A stretch of DNA of 64,000 bases. Source: Camarhynchus parvulus. Its lineage: Eukaryota; Chordata; Aves; Passeriformes; Thraupidae. Shown piece by piece: positions 27,125-37,085 of this stretch. Both the position numbers and the translations under genes were made by a program. A model generated the notes under the pieces. The model was not told where the DNA came from. It saw only the letters and a program-made list of their open reading frames with translations, and ran no database searches. The stretch lies in the NCBI RefSeq assembly GCF_901933205.1, contig NC_044572.1, forward strand, positions 111,736,965 through 111,800,964. Direction: 5' to 3'. The stretch's first letter is position 1, and each line of letters starts with the position of its first letter.

Positions 27125-27734
27125 ACCGAAACATGGAATATCCTGAGGTGGAAGGGACTCAAAAGCATCATCAGAGTCCAAATCCAGGCCTTCACAGGAC
27201 ACCCCAATAATCACCCATGTGCCTGAAAGCAGCGTCTAAATGTTTTTTGAACTCTATCAGGCTTGCTGTGTCCACTTCTCTGGGGAGTCTGTTCCAGTGC
27301 CCAAGCACCCTCTGGTTAAAAATTCTTTTCCTGAAATCCAACCTAAACCTCCCCTGACACATCTTCAGACCATTCCCTCAGGTCCTGTCATTGGTCATCA
27401 CAGAGAAGAGATCAGTGCCTGCCCCTCCTCTTCCCCTCACAAGGAAGTTGTAACTGCAGTGAGGTCTCCCCTCAGTCTCCTCCAGGCTGAGCAGACCAAG
27501 TGACCTCAGCTTCTCCCTGTATGGCTTCGCCTCTAGGCACTTCACCATCTTCAAAGCTCTTTTTTGGACAAAAAAGTTTTAAAAAAGCTTTAAAAGCTCT
27601 AATAGCTTTAAATATTTTTTATATTGTGCTGCCCAGAACTGCACACAGTGCAGAGTACAGTGGGATAATCACTTCCCTTGAGGAAGGCTGGTGATGCTGT
27701 ACCTGATTCACCCCAGGACAACGTTGGTCTTCCT
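27125..27734 (-). mobile_element. CR1 retrotransposon B, inserted into CR1 A
   Basis: A second, distinct minus-strand CR1. Its 3' region starts at GGAATATCCTGAGGTGGAAG and runs through blocks typical of avian CR1 (ACAGGACACCCCAATAATCA, CTCCAGGCTGAGCAGACCAA, GAACTGCACACAGTG), ending near CAGGACAACGTTGGTCTTCC. It is 5'-truncated, as most CR1 copies are. The 3' octamer tail is not clearly visible. A four-base word, GTTT, lies at both junctions (27121-27124 and 27735-27738), compatible with a very short target duplication or with microhomology. An internal AT-rich expansion (about 27557-27620) contains a perfect CTTTTTTG/CAAAAAAG inverted repeat and repeated AGCTTTAAA words. It is unlikely to be functional. 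Confidence 0.93.
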
Positions 27735-28213
27735 GTTTGCCTGGAGAAGAGACCGACCCCCACCTTGCTACAAGCTTCTCTCAGGTGGTCATAGAGAGTG
27801 AAAAGGCCTCCCCTTGAGCTTCCTTTTCTCCAGGCTAAACAACTCCATCTCCCTCAGCTACTCCTCATAAGACATTTCCTCCAGACCCTTCACCAGCTTC
27901 ATTGCCCTTCTCTGGACTCACTCCAGCACCTCAATGTCCTTCTTGCAGTGAGGGGGTATCTGGAACTGGACACAGGATTCCAGGTGTGTTCCCACCAGTG
28001 ACAAGTACAAGGGGACAATCATTGAATCACTGCCCTGATCCTGCTGGCCATGCTATTTCTGATACAAGCCAGGAAGCCATTGACCTTCTTGGCTACCTGG
28101 GCACACGCTGGCTCATGTTCAGCGGGCTGCTGACCAGCACCCCCATGTCCTTTTCCGCTGGGCAGCCTTCCAGCCAATCTGCCCCAGCCTATCAGAGTTG
28201 TTGTAACCCAAGG
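27735..28213 (-). mobile_element. CR1 retrotransposon A, 5' portion
   Basis: Continuation of CR1 A beyond element B. It begins TTTGCCTGGAGAAGAGACC, which in element C directly follows the sequence where A was cut. It continues through ORF2-derived blocks (CCCCTTGAGCTTCCTTTTCT, CTTCTCTGGACTCACTCCAG, CACTGCCCTGATCCTGCTGG) to about 28213, where similarity to element C ends. That point is the 5' truncation. The plus-strand open frames over it (27798-28001 and 27902-28255) are antisense to the element and not genes. Confidence 0.92.
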
Positions 28214-28228
28214 GAAACTAAATTACTT

Positions 28229-28246
28229 AAAAAAAAAAAAAAAAAA
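28229..28246. repeat. poly(A)18 tract next to CR1 A
   Basis: Eighteen consecutive A residues lie 15 bases beyond the 5'-truncated end of CR1 A. CR1 elements do not end in poly(A), so this is probably pre-existing sequence or a later expansion, not part of the element. Confidence 0.7.
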
Positions 28247-30448
28247 GCTAGGTAAATACAAGATAGTCATCATTTAACCCAATATTTCACTGCAAAAAGT
28301 AGCCTTAAAATTAAGTGCAAAAATGTGCTGCATGCAAAGTGGAGCACCCTGGCATTTGTAGCTAGAAGACTGTTGAAGGTAATAAGTAAAATGAGAAATG
28401 AAAGTTTAGGTGAAATAGATGTTACTATTATCATCACCTTTGATTAATATCTGTTAAGAACTGTTTAGCATTAACACAAACACAAAAACCTGGAGTATGT
28501 ATTCAGATTTTCTTGGTATTCACATGAAAATTAAAGGAAAAAATGGTGTGGAAGATATTACTCAAAACCCCTATTGAATCACTAAAACCTAACATGAAAA
28601 GAGATCTCAAGATGTGCTTGCACCAAAGTCCAACAGACAAAAGCTATATTTTGCCCTGTGTTAATAAGGGGGAAAAATGGTTGACTAGATGTAGAATATA
28701 TGTATTATCTTTGTTTAACAGGTTAGAATATTCTCCTGGCTGGAAGCTCCCTGGCATATGTGAGGGTGAATCAGGACATGTAATTCTCAGCAGTTTCGCA
28801 ACTTGATGGCATGCTGCCAGAAGAGCCAGCAGGTCATTGATTGTTATTGGGGAATCCCCTGACAGTTCCAACCCCCAGGAAAAGAGAGGGAAGGCTGGGC
28901 AGCCAGCCAGGACTTCACTCCTGCAAAAATCCCAAATGCCTCTCCCTGACTAGTTATGCAAGAACCATATAAACCTTTGGTACTGCTGGCACCCATGAAA
29001 TTCATGATAAAACATTGAGACAACATAGAGTTTCCCTAAATTTACTTAAATTACTTAAATTAACAAAAATACTACCTCAAAGGGGGATAACAGTACCTTT
29101 TAGTACACACCTTCCACAGCATGAGTACCTTCTATGGCACGAGTATTTATTGTTATATGTTATCTGAACCCCAAAACCAAATTATTAAATTATCTGAGCG
29201 CACTCATGTGACAGTAGTACAAGTAATATAGCCAGAGGTTGTCACTCTGATCACTTGTGATGCACCCAATGGGCATGTGAAATGCATTCCAGTAATGCAG
29301 GTGGATGCAAAGGTTACTGTACATTTTGATATTCCATCCAAGTGAATGAACTATTTATTCAAAGCTGTTGCCACCAATAGATTGGGTTTCTATCTTCACA
29401 GCACTGAAGAGGCTGACTGATATTTTAGGAAAACAACTTATGCACCATGGAAATACAGTGCCACACAGTACAGAAAATAGAGTCTCCACCTAAACATCAG
29501 CAAGGACAAAAGTCAATAATTATTTCAAAACATGACTGAGTGAAAAGAGCATTTCCTGGTTTACATAACACTTAGTCTGCTCAGTGACTGCAAAGGAGTA
29601 AAGAATTAACCTGTCAAGGTGGGTTCCTCAGTCTAATTTCTTCTTTGCCTTGTCATTTTAACACACTTACACATTCTGGTTTCCAGAGGTACTGAGTTCT
29701 TCATGTGGGACTCAGAATATAATGCTTCCATATAGCAAGTTTTCAAGATGCTTCTTTGGGCATTATGTGTGTGAGTTCCCACATGTGGGAATTATGAGAA
29801 AATAAATCAGCTCTGTATATATGATATCAATATTTGGGATTTTTTTATTTTTATTTTTAGTAGAGTATAGCCTGTGAACATGGTAAATGAAGTATTTCTT
29901 AAGCATTGAATAAAAGCAGGAAGTGAGATGAATGGCACTCTATAAGAATTCTTGAAATCCCTGAGTTCTTCTTTACAGTCCTGAAGAACCTTGAGAGAGA
30001 TTGTCTTCTCAAGAGGTGTTAATACCATTATCTAAACCAGCCAGCTGATGGGGTTTTTCTTTGGACTTCTACACAACCTAGTGATTAATGATCTAGAAGC
30101 ATTTAACTGTCCTCAGCATTTAAATCTTTAGGGAAATGTAGAAATTCAATGGACAACAGTTACTAAACATTGAACAGCTATTGGTTGCTATTGCTTATTG
30201 CTGGGGAAACAGACTAATTAACAATTTCTTGCAGTTAAAAATCAATACTCAGCATAAGGACATATGTTTCAGCTCAACAACTCATTTTATTCAACTCCCT
30301 ATTTTGAGTTAGTTAATAGATTTTGAGGTGATTTAACCATATTCATGTCCAAGGCTAGTGATAGGCAACCAGACGTTGCAGAACAGCAGAAGTTTCTTCA
30401 CATGAAGGCAGCTGTATCCAGTGGAGCACAGCTAGGCCTTTGGCTATT
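28247..30448. other. gene-free spacer between CR1 A and CR1 C
   Basis: No gene or repeat is recognised. A small ATTACTTAA repeat occurs at about 29038-29062. Open frames of 60-87 codons lie in overlapping frames on both strands and are taken as chance. Confidence 0.6.
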
Positions 30449-30552
30449 CAGAATCATAGAATCATGGCATATTTTATGTTGGAAAATGCCTGTAAGATCA
30501 CAGAGCCCAACCACTAACCCAGCCCTGTCAAGCCCTTCACTAAACCCTGTCC

Positions 30553-30756
30553 CTAAGTGAACACATTGACAAATGTTTTAAATATGTTCAGGATTAGTGA
30601 CCCCACCATTTTTCTGGGCAGCCTGTTCCAATACTTTAAAACCCTTTCTGTGAAGCAATATTTCCTGTTATCTAATCCAAGCCTCCCATGGCAGACCTTG
30701 AGGTCATTTCCTCTTGTCCTATCACTGGTTGCCTGGAGAAGACCAACCCTCACCAA
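30553..30756 (-). pseudogene. CR1 C ORF2 C-terminal remnant
   Basis: A 67-codon minus-strand open stretch. It contains TSDRTRGNDLK and FTERVLKYWNRLP, both close to the conserved C-terminal end of CR1 ORF2, downstream of the reverse transcriptase. The ATG at its start has no significance: the frame is only the surviving tail of a larger decayed ORF2. It lies next to the 3' tail of the element, which is where the end of ORF2 should be. Confidence 0.9.
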
Positions 30757-31247
30757 GCTACAACTTCCTTTGAGGTGGTTGTATGGAGTGATAAGGTTTC
30801 CCCTTGAGCTTCCTTTCTTCCAAGCTAAATACCTCCAGCTCTCTCAGCTGTTCACCATCACACTTGTGCTACAAACTCTTCACCAGCTCCATTGTCCTTC
30901 TCTGGACATGCTCCAGCACCTCAAGGTCCTTCTTGTAATGAGAAGCCTGAACAGAGCACGCAAGGTGCAGCCTCACAAGTGCCAGGTATGGAGGAATGAT
31001 CACTGCCCTGGTCCTGCTGGCCATGTTATTGCTGATACAGGCCTAGATGACATTGTCCTTCTTGCCCACCTGGGCACACACTGGCTGGTGTTCAGCCACT
31101 GTTAACCAGCACCCCCAAGCCCTTTCCCACTGACCAGCTTTCCAGCTGCTCTGCCTCCAACCTGTGGCACTGCCTGGGGTTGTTGCAATCCAAGTACAGA
31201 ACTCAATACTTCATGTTGTTCAACCTCTTATCACTGTCCTCAGCCCA

Positions 31248-31805
31248 TCAATTCAGCCCATCCAGATCCCTCTGCAGAGCCTTCCTACACCTCAGAATTT
31301 CAACATTCCCACCCAACTTGGTGTTGGCTATGAACAGACTGAGGGTTCTCTTCAACCTCTCATCCATACTGTCTATGAAAATATTAAACAGGCCTGTCCC
31401 CAATACTGAGCTGGTCGCCACTTGTGACCATCTGCCAGCTGGGTGTATCTCCACTCAGCACCACTCTCTGGGCCTCTCCATCCAACCATTTCTTTACCCA
31501 GTGAACTGTGCACCCATTGAAGCCATGAGCAGCCAGTTTCTGCAGCAGAATGCTGTGCCAAAGACTTTACTAAAGTTTTCACTTTTTACTAAAGGTTGAC
31601 AACACCTACAGCCTTTCGCTTGTTCACTAGATTGATCACCTGGTCACAAATGGAGATCAGGCTGGTCAGGCAGGATGTGCCTTACATGAACCTGTGCTGG
31701 CTGGGCCTGGTTCCTTGGTTGTCCTGTACATTGTGTGGGATGGCACTCAGGATGATCTGCTCCATGACCTTCCCCCACAGCAATGTCAGGCTGACGGGAC
31801 TGTAG
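31248..31805 (-). pseudogene. CR1 C reverse transcriptase remnant, catalytic motifs lost
   Basis: Reading on the minus strand from 31805, conserved CR1 palm-domain words are present (SPVSLT, KVMEQIILSAI, VQDNQGTRPSQH, then in another frame VLGTGLFNIFI and KALQRDLDGLN). The enzyme cannot work. A TAA stop lies at 31682-31684. The first catalytic motif, expected as a YLDFSKAFD-type word, is broken by a 19-bp tandem duplication of TTTACTAAAG (31566-31575 and 31585-31594), which shifts the frame. At the FADD-type second catalytic motif the copy reads FIAN (31323-31334), so both active-site aspartates are gone. What is known of the family (palm motifs A and C binding metal ions) makes this an inactive fossil. 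Confidence 0.9.
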
Positions 31806-32275
31806 TGATATATTTCAGGGTAATGGAATCAGAAAACTTTTGAATAAACAAATCTTGCATTTAAGCTTCATATAAGCTACTTTCCTGATATTTTGTTGTT
31901 AGATAAGCATCCAAATAAATCTCCCACCATTTTATTACAGTTGGGTGTAACATGGAAAGTCACCCCTGCCTGTACTTTTCTAAAAATGGCTAGAAATAAT
32001 TCTACTTCAGGACTTTACCCTGAGGATCTATTAAAAGCTTATTAGAAGCAAATGCAAACTCTATCTTTGAACTCATCTTCAACATCAACATCAGAACCTG
32101 CAGGTCTACCTTTTTTCACATAAACTATAATACCAAGATGTTTACTCTCCTTACTGCTTTAGAAATATGCCAGAGGAAAATCACAGTAACACACTTTGTA
32201 ATGTCAGTGTTGGAACCAAGTCCCAAAAAGGAAAATATACATACCTAGTTCTCAAGGCTGTCCCATTCAGAAGTC

Positions 32276-32278
<3 letters not shown>
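31806..32278. other. unassigned sequence between CR1 C and microsatellite
   Basis: No gene or repeat recognised. The sequence is complex and AT-rich. Confidence 0.6.

Positions 32279-32320
<42 letters not shown>
32279..32320. repeat. (AC)21 microsatellite
   Basis: Twenty-one uninterrupted AC units, followed by a degenerate AC-rich tail (ATACCACATACACACCCCAC). The open frame at 32167-32412 contains a Thr-His string from this repeat and is an artefact. Confidence 0.97.
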
Positions 32321-32324
<4 letters not shown>

Positions 32325-33531
32325 CACATACACACCCCACCCCCTCCCTTCTTCTCAAACCCCTCAGGTTTGCACTGAAGTGGTACCAAAACTGCTGTTG
32401 GCATCACCTTAGCAGCTGATTACAGGCTTGAGCACACACAGTGAAGGAGAAGTTAGACCACAATTCCAGGTACAGCTGCAGATGGTGAATCAGTCCCATT
32501 ATATAAGACCATTTGGTCAACTAATGTTATCCACCAAGTACTAGTGAAACATCACAATAAAGAGCTGGAAGTTCTGCATATTTTCTGAATTCCTTGATAA
32601 ATTGAAAAAAATTAGCTTTCTCTGAGATGCAAAATCAAGCACAAACTAAACTCTCTGGTGAAATACAAGGGAGACACCTAGAAAAGCATCTTATGAGGGG
32701 ATGAACAAAAAGTGATCCCCCAGAAAAAAAATGAGAACATTGAAATGCAAAATATCCTACCGACAGCTCCATGTAGCCAGTCCTATTTACAATGGTGTGC
32801 AAGCACAAAAAAAACCATGTAGCCCACTTATGCAATTAAGGCTTGGCAATTTGATGAAAATATCATGGAACAGAATTGATGTGAATTTGAGCACCCTGCC
32901 AGCTCATTGGGATGGAATTGGCAGTCAGGAAAAGAGACGGGTGGTGTGATGTGCACGCATGAGCCTGCAAAGGCAAACTCTGGGCTCCAGGGCAATTGCC
33001 AGGAGTTGGTTATCCTACAGGAAAACAGGGATTTTAACAATAGTTAAGCTCTCAGGGGAGGTAGGTTCTTCCAGCCTTTGGATAATTGAAGTAAAAATAG
33101 TGGGGGATAGATGTATTACCAACTCCAAATCGTCACAATTCCCTGAAACATTTTTAAACATTGCCATTACAGAGGTAGATGCAAATTGAGTGATTTTTCT
33201 CCTAAATGAAACTGCATTTAATTGTAAAACTTTATACACTTCACAGTAATATTTACCTCTCTGGCCGTTAAATGCTTCTTCAGATTAACTTACTTAATAC
33301 TAAATAGAAACAAAATGCATCACACAACAGTTAACATATGCATGATTTTCTTCAGTGATTTTAAATTTATGCTCAATGCTAAAAGATCTGCTGCATGTTT
33401 AATATTTGCAGAAATTTAAGCACATAAAGAAAAAAATATAATATGGCAATAGACCACCAGGATTTATGGAATTCTACTTTAGGATTTAAAGTTATAGCAC
33501 TGTTTTTCAAAAAGAGCCAGGAACTCTCCCC

Positions 33532-33551
33532 ATATATATATATATATATAT
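33532..33551. repeat. (AT)10 microsatellite
   Basis: Twenty alternating A and T bases, followed by further AT-only sequence to about 33572. Confidence 0.9.
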
Positions 33552-34044
33552 TATAGTTATATAATAATATTTTCTAAAAAATCCTTCCTCCTCTAGGAAT
33601 GTTTTTACTCCACCATGGAGCAACAACTGACCATTCCTGTAACAGATTTGGCACAGAACAAAAAGACAATGAAAAGTTAATTATATGCCAATGTAATAAA
33701 TGTTTAAGCATCCTGAAAAATTGTCTTGTACTACATTTCATTTCAAAAAGGGATCTATTTTATAAGGATATTTTTTACTTGTATTCATTACTTACTGTCA
33801 GACAGCAAGCACTTACTGTCAGATCTCACATTGTGCATATTACTGAATGATAGCAGAATGGTCACAATTCTGCAAAAGCTTATAAATTCTGCCAATAACT
33901 GGACTTGCTAGTCAAACCCAATTAACTTCTAACACCAGTTTGCCTAGTAAAGCATCCACTTAGTCAGAACTCATTTGTGCTCTAAAAGTGATACATTGTA
34001 CATTTTTTGAAAAGTATTATTTTTTCAGTGTGTCGTTGCAATTA

Positions 34045-34060
34045 AATATATATATATATA
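34045..34060. repeat. (AT)8 microsatellite
   Basis: About eight alternating AT units between ATTAA and CAGCTG. Confidence 0.8.
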
Positions 34061-35354
34061 CAGCTGATTAGAAAATCTAAAGTTACAAATAAAATTAAGC
34101 TGAATGTTTAGGTTTTACAACATTTGAATGTGCTGTAAGTACACGGCATTTTGAAGCATCAAGCAGTTCTCAGCTTCCTGCTGTGTCCCATATAGAGTCT
34201 CCATCACTATCATCAGTCATGCATAAAATAATTGTTTTTCTGCTCTTACAATAGGACCAAGAAAACCCTGCATTCTGGTTGAAATGAAAATGAAGGCAAC
34301 ATGAGTAATCACATCATGATGGGTCAGCTGTTGTGTACCGACCATTCTTAAAAGTAGCTCAATAATGGTACCTTTAACTAAATGTTTATTTACATAATCA
34401 CATAGGTATAAATGCACAAATAATTCTTTTTTAAAAAAGTAATATCATTAAAAAAGATATTTTGGATAAAATATTCAGAAAATCATTGATGAAAATAAAA
34501 GGTTCTTGACAGTGTCTATAAAAATGGTAAAAAATATTTACAAAGAAGAAAAAAGCAACCAAAAAAAAAAGCAACTCAAATTTACACATCTGAGACAGCA
34601 TAAATGAAGAAATTAACAATCAGAATTAAACTTTCTATTAACTACTGAATTGTGTTGCGACAAAATATAAATAAACTGAACACTGAATATTATTCTGATT
34701 TTTTTTCTGAAACACATTTGAAATAAACAAGTTTAATTTGAGCAATCCATTGTTGCTTAATCTGTTAGCAGGATGCAATTTGCATTTATGTGAATGTTTT
34801 AATTGGTAGACTGCTTTCACTCTGGCTAGTATCTTTAAAAAACCTTGAAGTCAGTGAATTAAAATATATTCTATTTACTTAAAAAGTAAACTGAAACTCA
34901 ATTAGAAATAAGATAGTTTTCCACCCTTTCCATAAGCAACGGCAGATCTGGGATGCAGAATACTGTTATTACAGTGTTTAGTTCTTCACACAATGGCACA
35001 CTTGGATCCCATGTAAGCACAGATCAGTAAAGATTTAATTACATTAGAGAATTTTGTTATTGCATTACTCTGAGTTTGACTCGGGTTGGCTCTTCAATTT
35101 TTTTTTACTCCTTGACAGAAGTATTTGGCCTTGACCCTTGAAATGCTTAAATATATGCATTGCTTTACACACCTTAATTGCCCCCTTAAACTCAAGTCAA
35201 TTTAAGCATGTAAGAGTTTGGAGGATAAGAGATGGACAGGTTTTTAAAAGCACCTCAGTGGTGTGAAGAAAAAAGCAAACATTGTACTGTGATGTATAAA
35301 TACAAAGATGGAGAGGCAGTGTACAAATAGGAGTGTCATGTTAGATTCGTGAAG

Positions 35355-35525
35355 TCATCCTTCCACTCCACTTGGTTCTGGCTCTATCACATGGAGTTTT
35401 TGGCAGGGAGATGTGGATCGACTGGAAACAGTCCAGAGGAAAGCAACAGCAATGAATTAGGTTTGGAAAACAAGATTTGGAAATAAAGACTGAAGAAACT
35501 GAGTTTGTTTATCTAGACAAGTGAG
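35355..35525 (+). mobile_element. ancient CR1 relic E, plus strand
   Basis: A decayed sense-orientation CR1 fragment from the C-terminal half of ORF2. Recognisable words in order are GTCATCCTTCCACTCCACTT, GTTCTGGCTCTATCACATGG, GGGAGATGTGGATCGACTGG, AACAGTCCAGAGGAAAGCAA and CTGAGTTTGTTTATCTAGAC. These follow the order of the CR1 block that encodes the LVRPHLE...LE.VQR region and the segment after it. There is no open frame and the 3' end of the element is missing. Its divergence and opposite orientation show that it is independent of, and older than, A, B and C. The call rests on motif order, not on alignment. Confidence 0.7.
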
Positions 35526-35880
35526 ACATTTCAGAGGATGTAGGTTGTTTGTTGGAGTTTTGCAGGCATTATGTGTACCCTCAGAACTTCTGTGCAGGTC
35601 ATTGATGTGTAGGTTCACAGTTACAAGGTTGCATGTCTCATCTTCTAAACCCTTCTCTATGTATTTTATTTGTGTGAGGTTCCCCACAAAAATCCTACTT
35701 AGATATTCAATAGATGAGAATAGAATAAAAGTGCCCAATAGTTTTTGATTTTGCTTCTGACTGGTTGAAATGCTATATTCTATTGATTTCTCCTTTGTGG
35801 TGGAATGAATTTAAATCCCCAAATAACATCTAGAACTGTGCTTAATTTTTTCTTACAAATAGCTATTTTTCAGAAAGACT

Positions 35881-35892
35881 GGGGGGGTGGGG
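35881..35892. repeat. G-run (G7 T G4)
   Basis: Eleven G residues interrupted by a single T in otherwise AT-rich DNA. Confidence 0.8.
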
Positions 35893-37061
35893 AGAACAAA
35901 GAGGATACAAACTAGTTATTTTATTTTCATTTTCTGGATTGTTTTTGTCATTTGAAGGAAACTGGATGCCTCTGAGGTAATAAATTTGATCCCAGTACAC
36001 AACTGTGGTGAGTCACTCCCACCATATTATCTGTGGATTACTGGAGTTTAATATTCTTACTTACAGAGATTAGGAGGCGATCAAAAATGAACAGAATGAG
36101 GACGCTCATCCCTAATTATCTGTATTATGACAGAGAATCATTGTTTTAAGTTGCAAGGTTATTGCTTATGAAATCGTTGTGTATAAAATATTGATATTAC
36201 AGTAATACTGTATTTTGACTGTTAGCATGGTGCATGCCGTCTGTATGAAACATAAGATCTGGCAAAACAAAAATGTTTTTCTAGGAGGTTTATGAAGTGA
36301 CAAGTTTTTTTATTATTTAAGCAATCCTAAAGATTGAATAAATACATATTTTTCTTGCAACAGTATTCCAAGAGTGAATGCCTCAGTAGCAACATTAATC
36401 AGGAAAAAAAATCTGTAATCTGTAGCATTTGTCATGTAATTAAAATGATAAAAAGCCGGTAAATAGGAGGAAAATGGCTGTCTGAAAGGAGTCACAAGTA
36501 GGCAGATATCCAACACATGCTCCTACAGTGGAAATCATAAAGCTAAGCTAATGCATTTATTAATTTGTAAAATTCTAAAAGCAATAGCTCCTCAAACAGT
36601 AAATGAATATGGAAATATCCCAAGATCTCCAGCTCTTTATTTTTTCTTTTGAAATCTCCGCAGTGTGTTGGATCCTTCCTGGGTTTTGTTCAAGCCTCTA
36701 TAAAATCATGATGCTCCATATATCTTTCTTCCTTCTGTTGCTGTGATCCTCCTTTAGCTCAGTCTATATTGTAGGACATCCCATTATCCTATAGCAGCTC
36801 ACATTCCACCTTTTACACTTTGTGGTAGGAAGGTGCCCAGATTCAACCTAGATTCATAAATGCTCTGAACCTCAAGATAGGGTCATCCTTCCTCAAGCAA
36901 CTACTGGAGAGTGGTCAGACTCCAGAAGGTGACTTGGAGCAGCTCATAGGTCTAGCATGATGTCATCTGGGGACTAGGCATTGCCTACCTGGAAAATGGA
37001 AACTTTCTTTGATATCCAATGATGTTATGTTATATTTTTTAACCAGAGAAAGAATCAATGG

Positions 37062-37085
37062 AAAAAAAAAAAAAAAAGAGAGAGA
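37062..37085. repeat. poly(A)16 with GA repeat
   Basis: Sixteen A residues followed by GAGAGAGA. No retrocopy body is recognised nearby. Confidence 0.8.

Larger units (their letters stand above)
30449..31805 (-). mobile_element. CR1 retrotransposon C, 5'-truncated
   Basis: A 1.36-kb minus-strand CR1. The plus strand opens with two partial tail octamers (AGAATCATAGAATCATGG) and runs 3' to 5' through the short 3' UTR and the C-terminal part of ORF2 into the reverse transcriptase palm region, ending at about 31805. A complete CR1 is around 4.5 kb, so roughly the 5' two thirds are missing, as is usual. It has the same block order as element A (CTTCCTCTTGTCC..., CAGCACCCCCA...), so A and C are probably the same or sister subfamilies. 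The protein remnants are annotated separately and show stops and frame changes, so the copy is dead. Confidence 0.95.
32321..35354. other. gene-free AT-rich interval
   Basis: No gene is recognised. It contains an alternating AT run (33532-33551) and another (about 34045-34060). Overlapping open frames of 60-83 codons on both strands show no motif. Confidence 0.6.

Noticed and set aside
30557..31105. 182-codon plus-strand open frame, the longest in the window.
   Set aside because: It is antisense to CR1 C. The minus strand carries the recognisable ORF2 words.
31180..31599. 139-codon plus-strand open frame.
   Set aside because: It is antisense to the reverse transcriptase remnant of CR1 C.
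32167..32412. 81-codon open frame with a Thr-His string.
   Set aside because: It is produced by the AC microsatellite.
36159..36168. TTATTGCTTA, like the start of miR-137.
   Set aside because: The sequence diverges after 10 bases and there is no hairpin partner.
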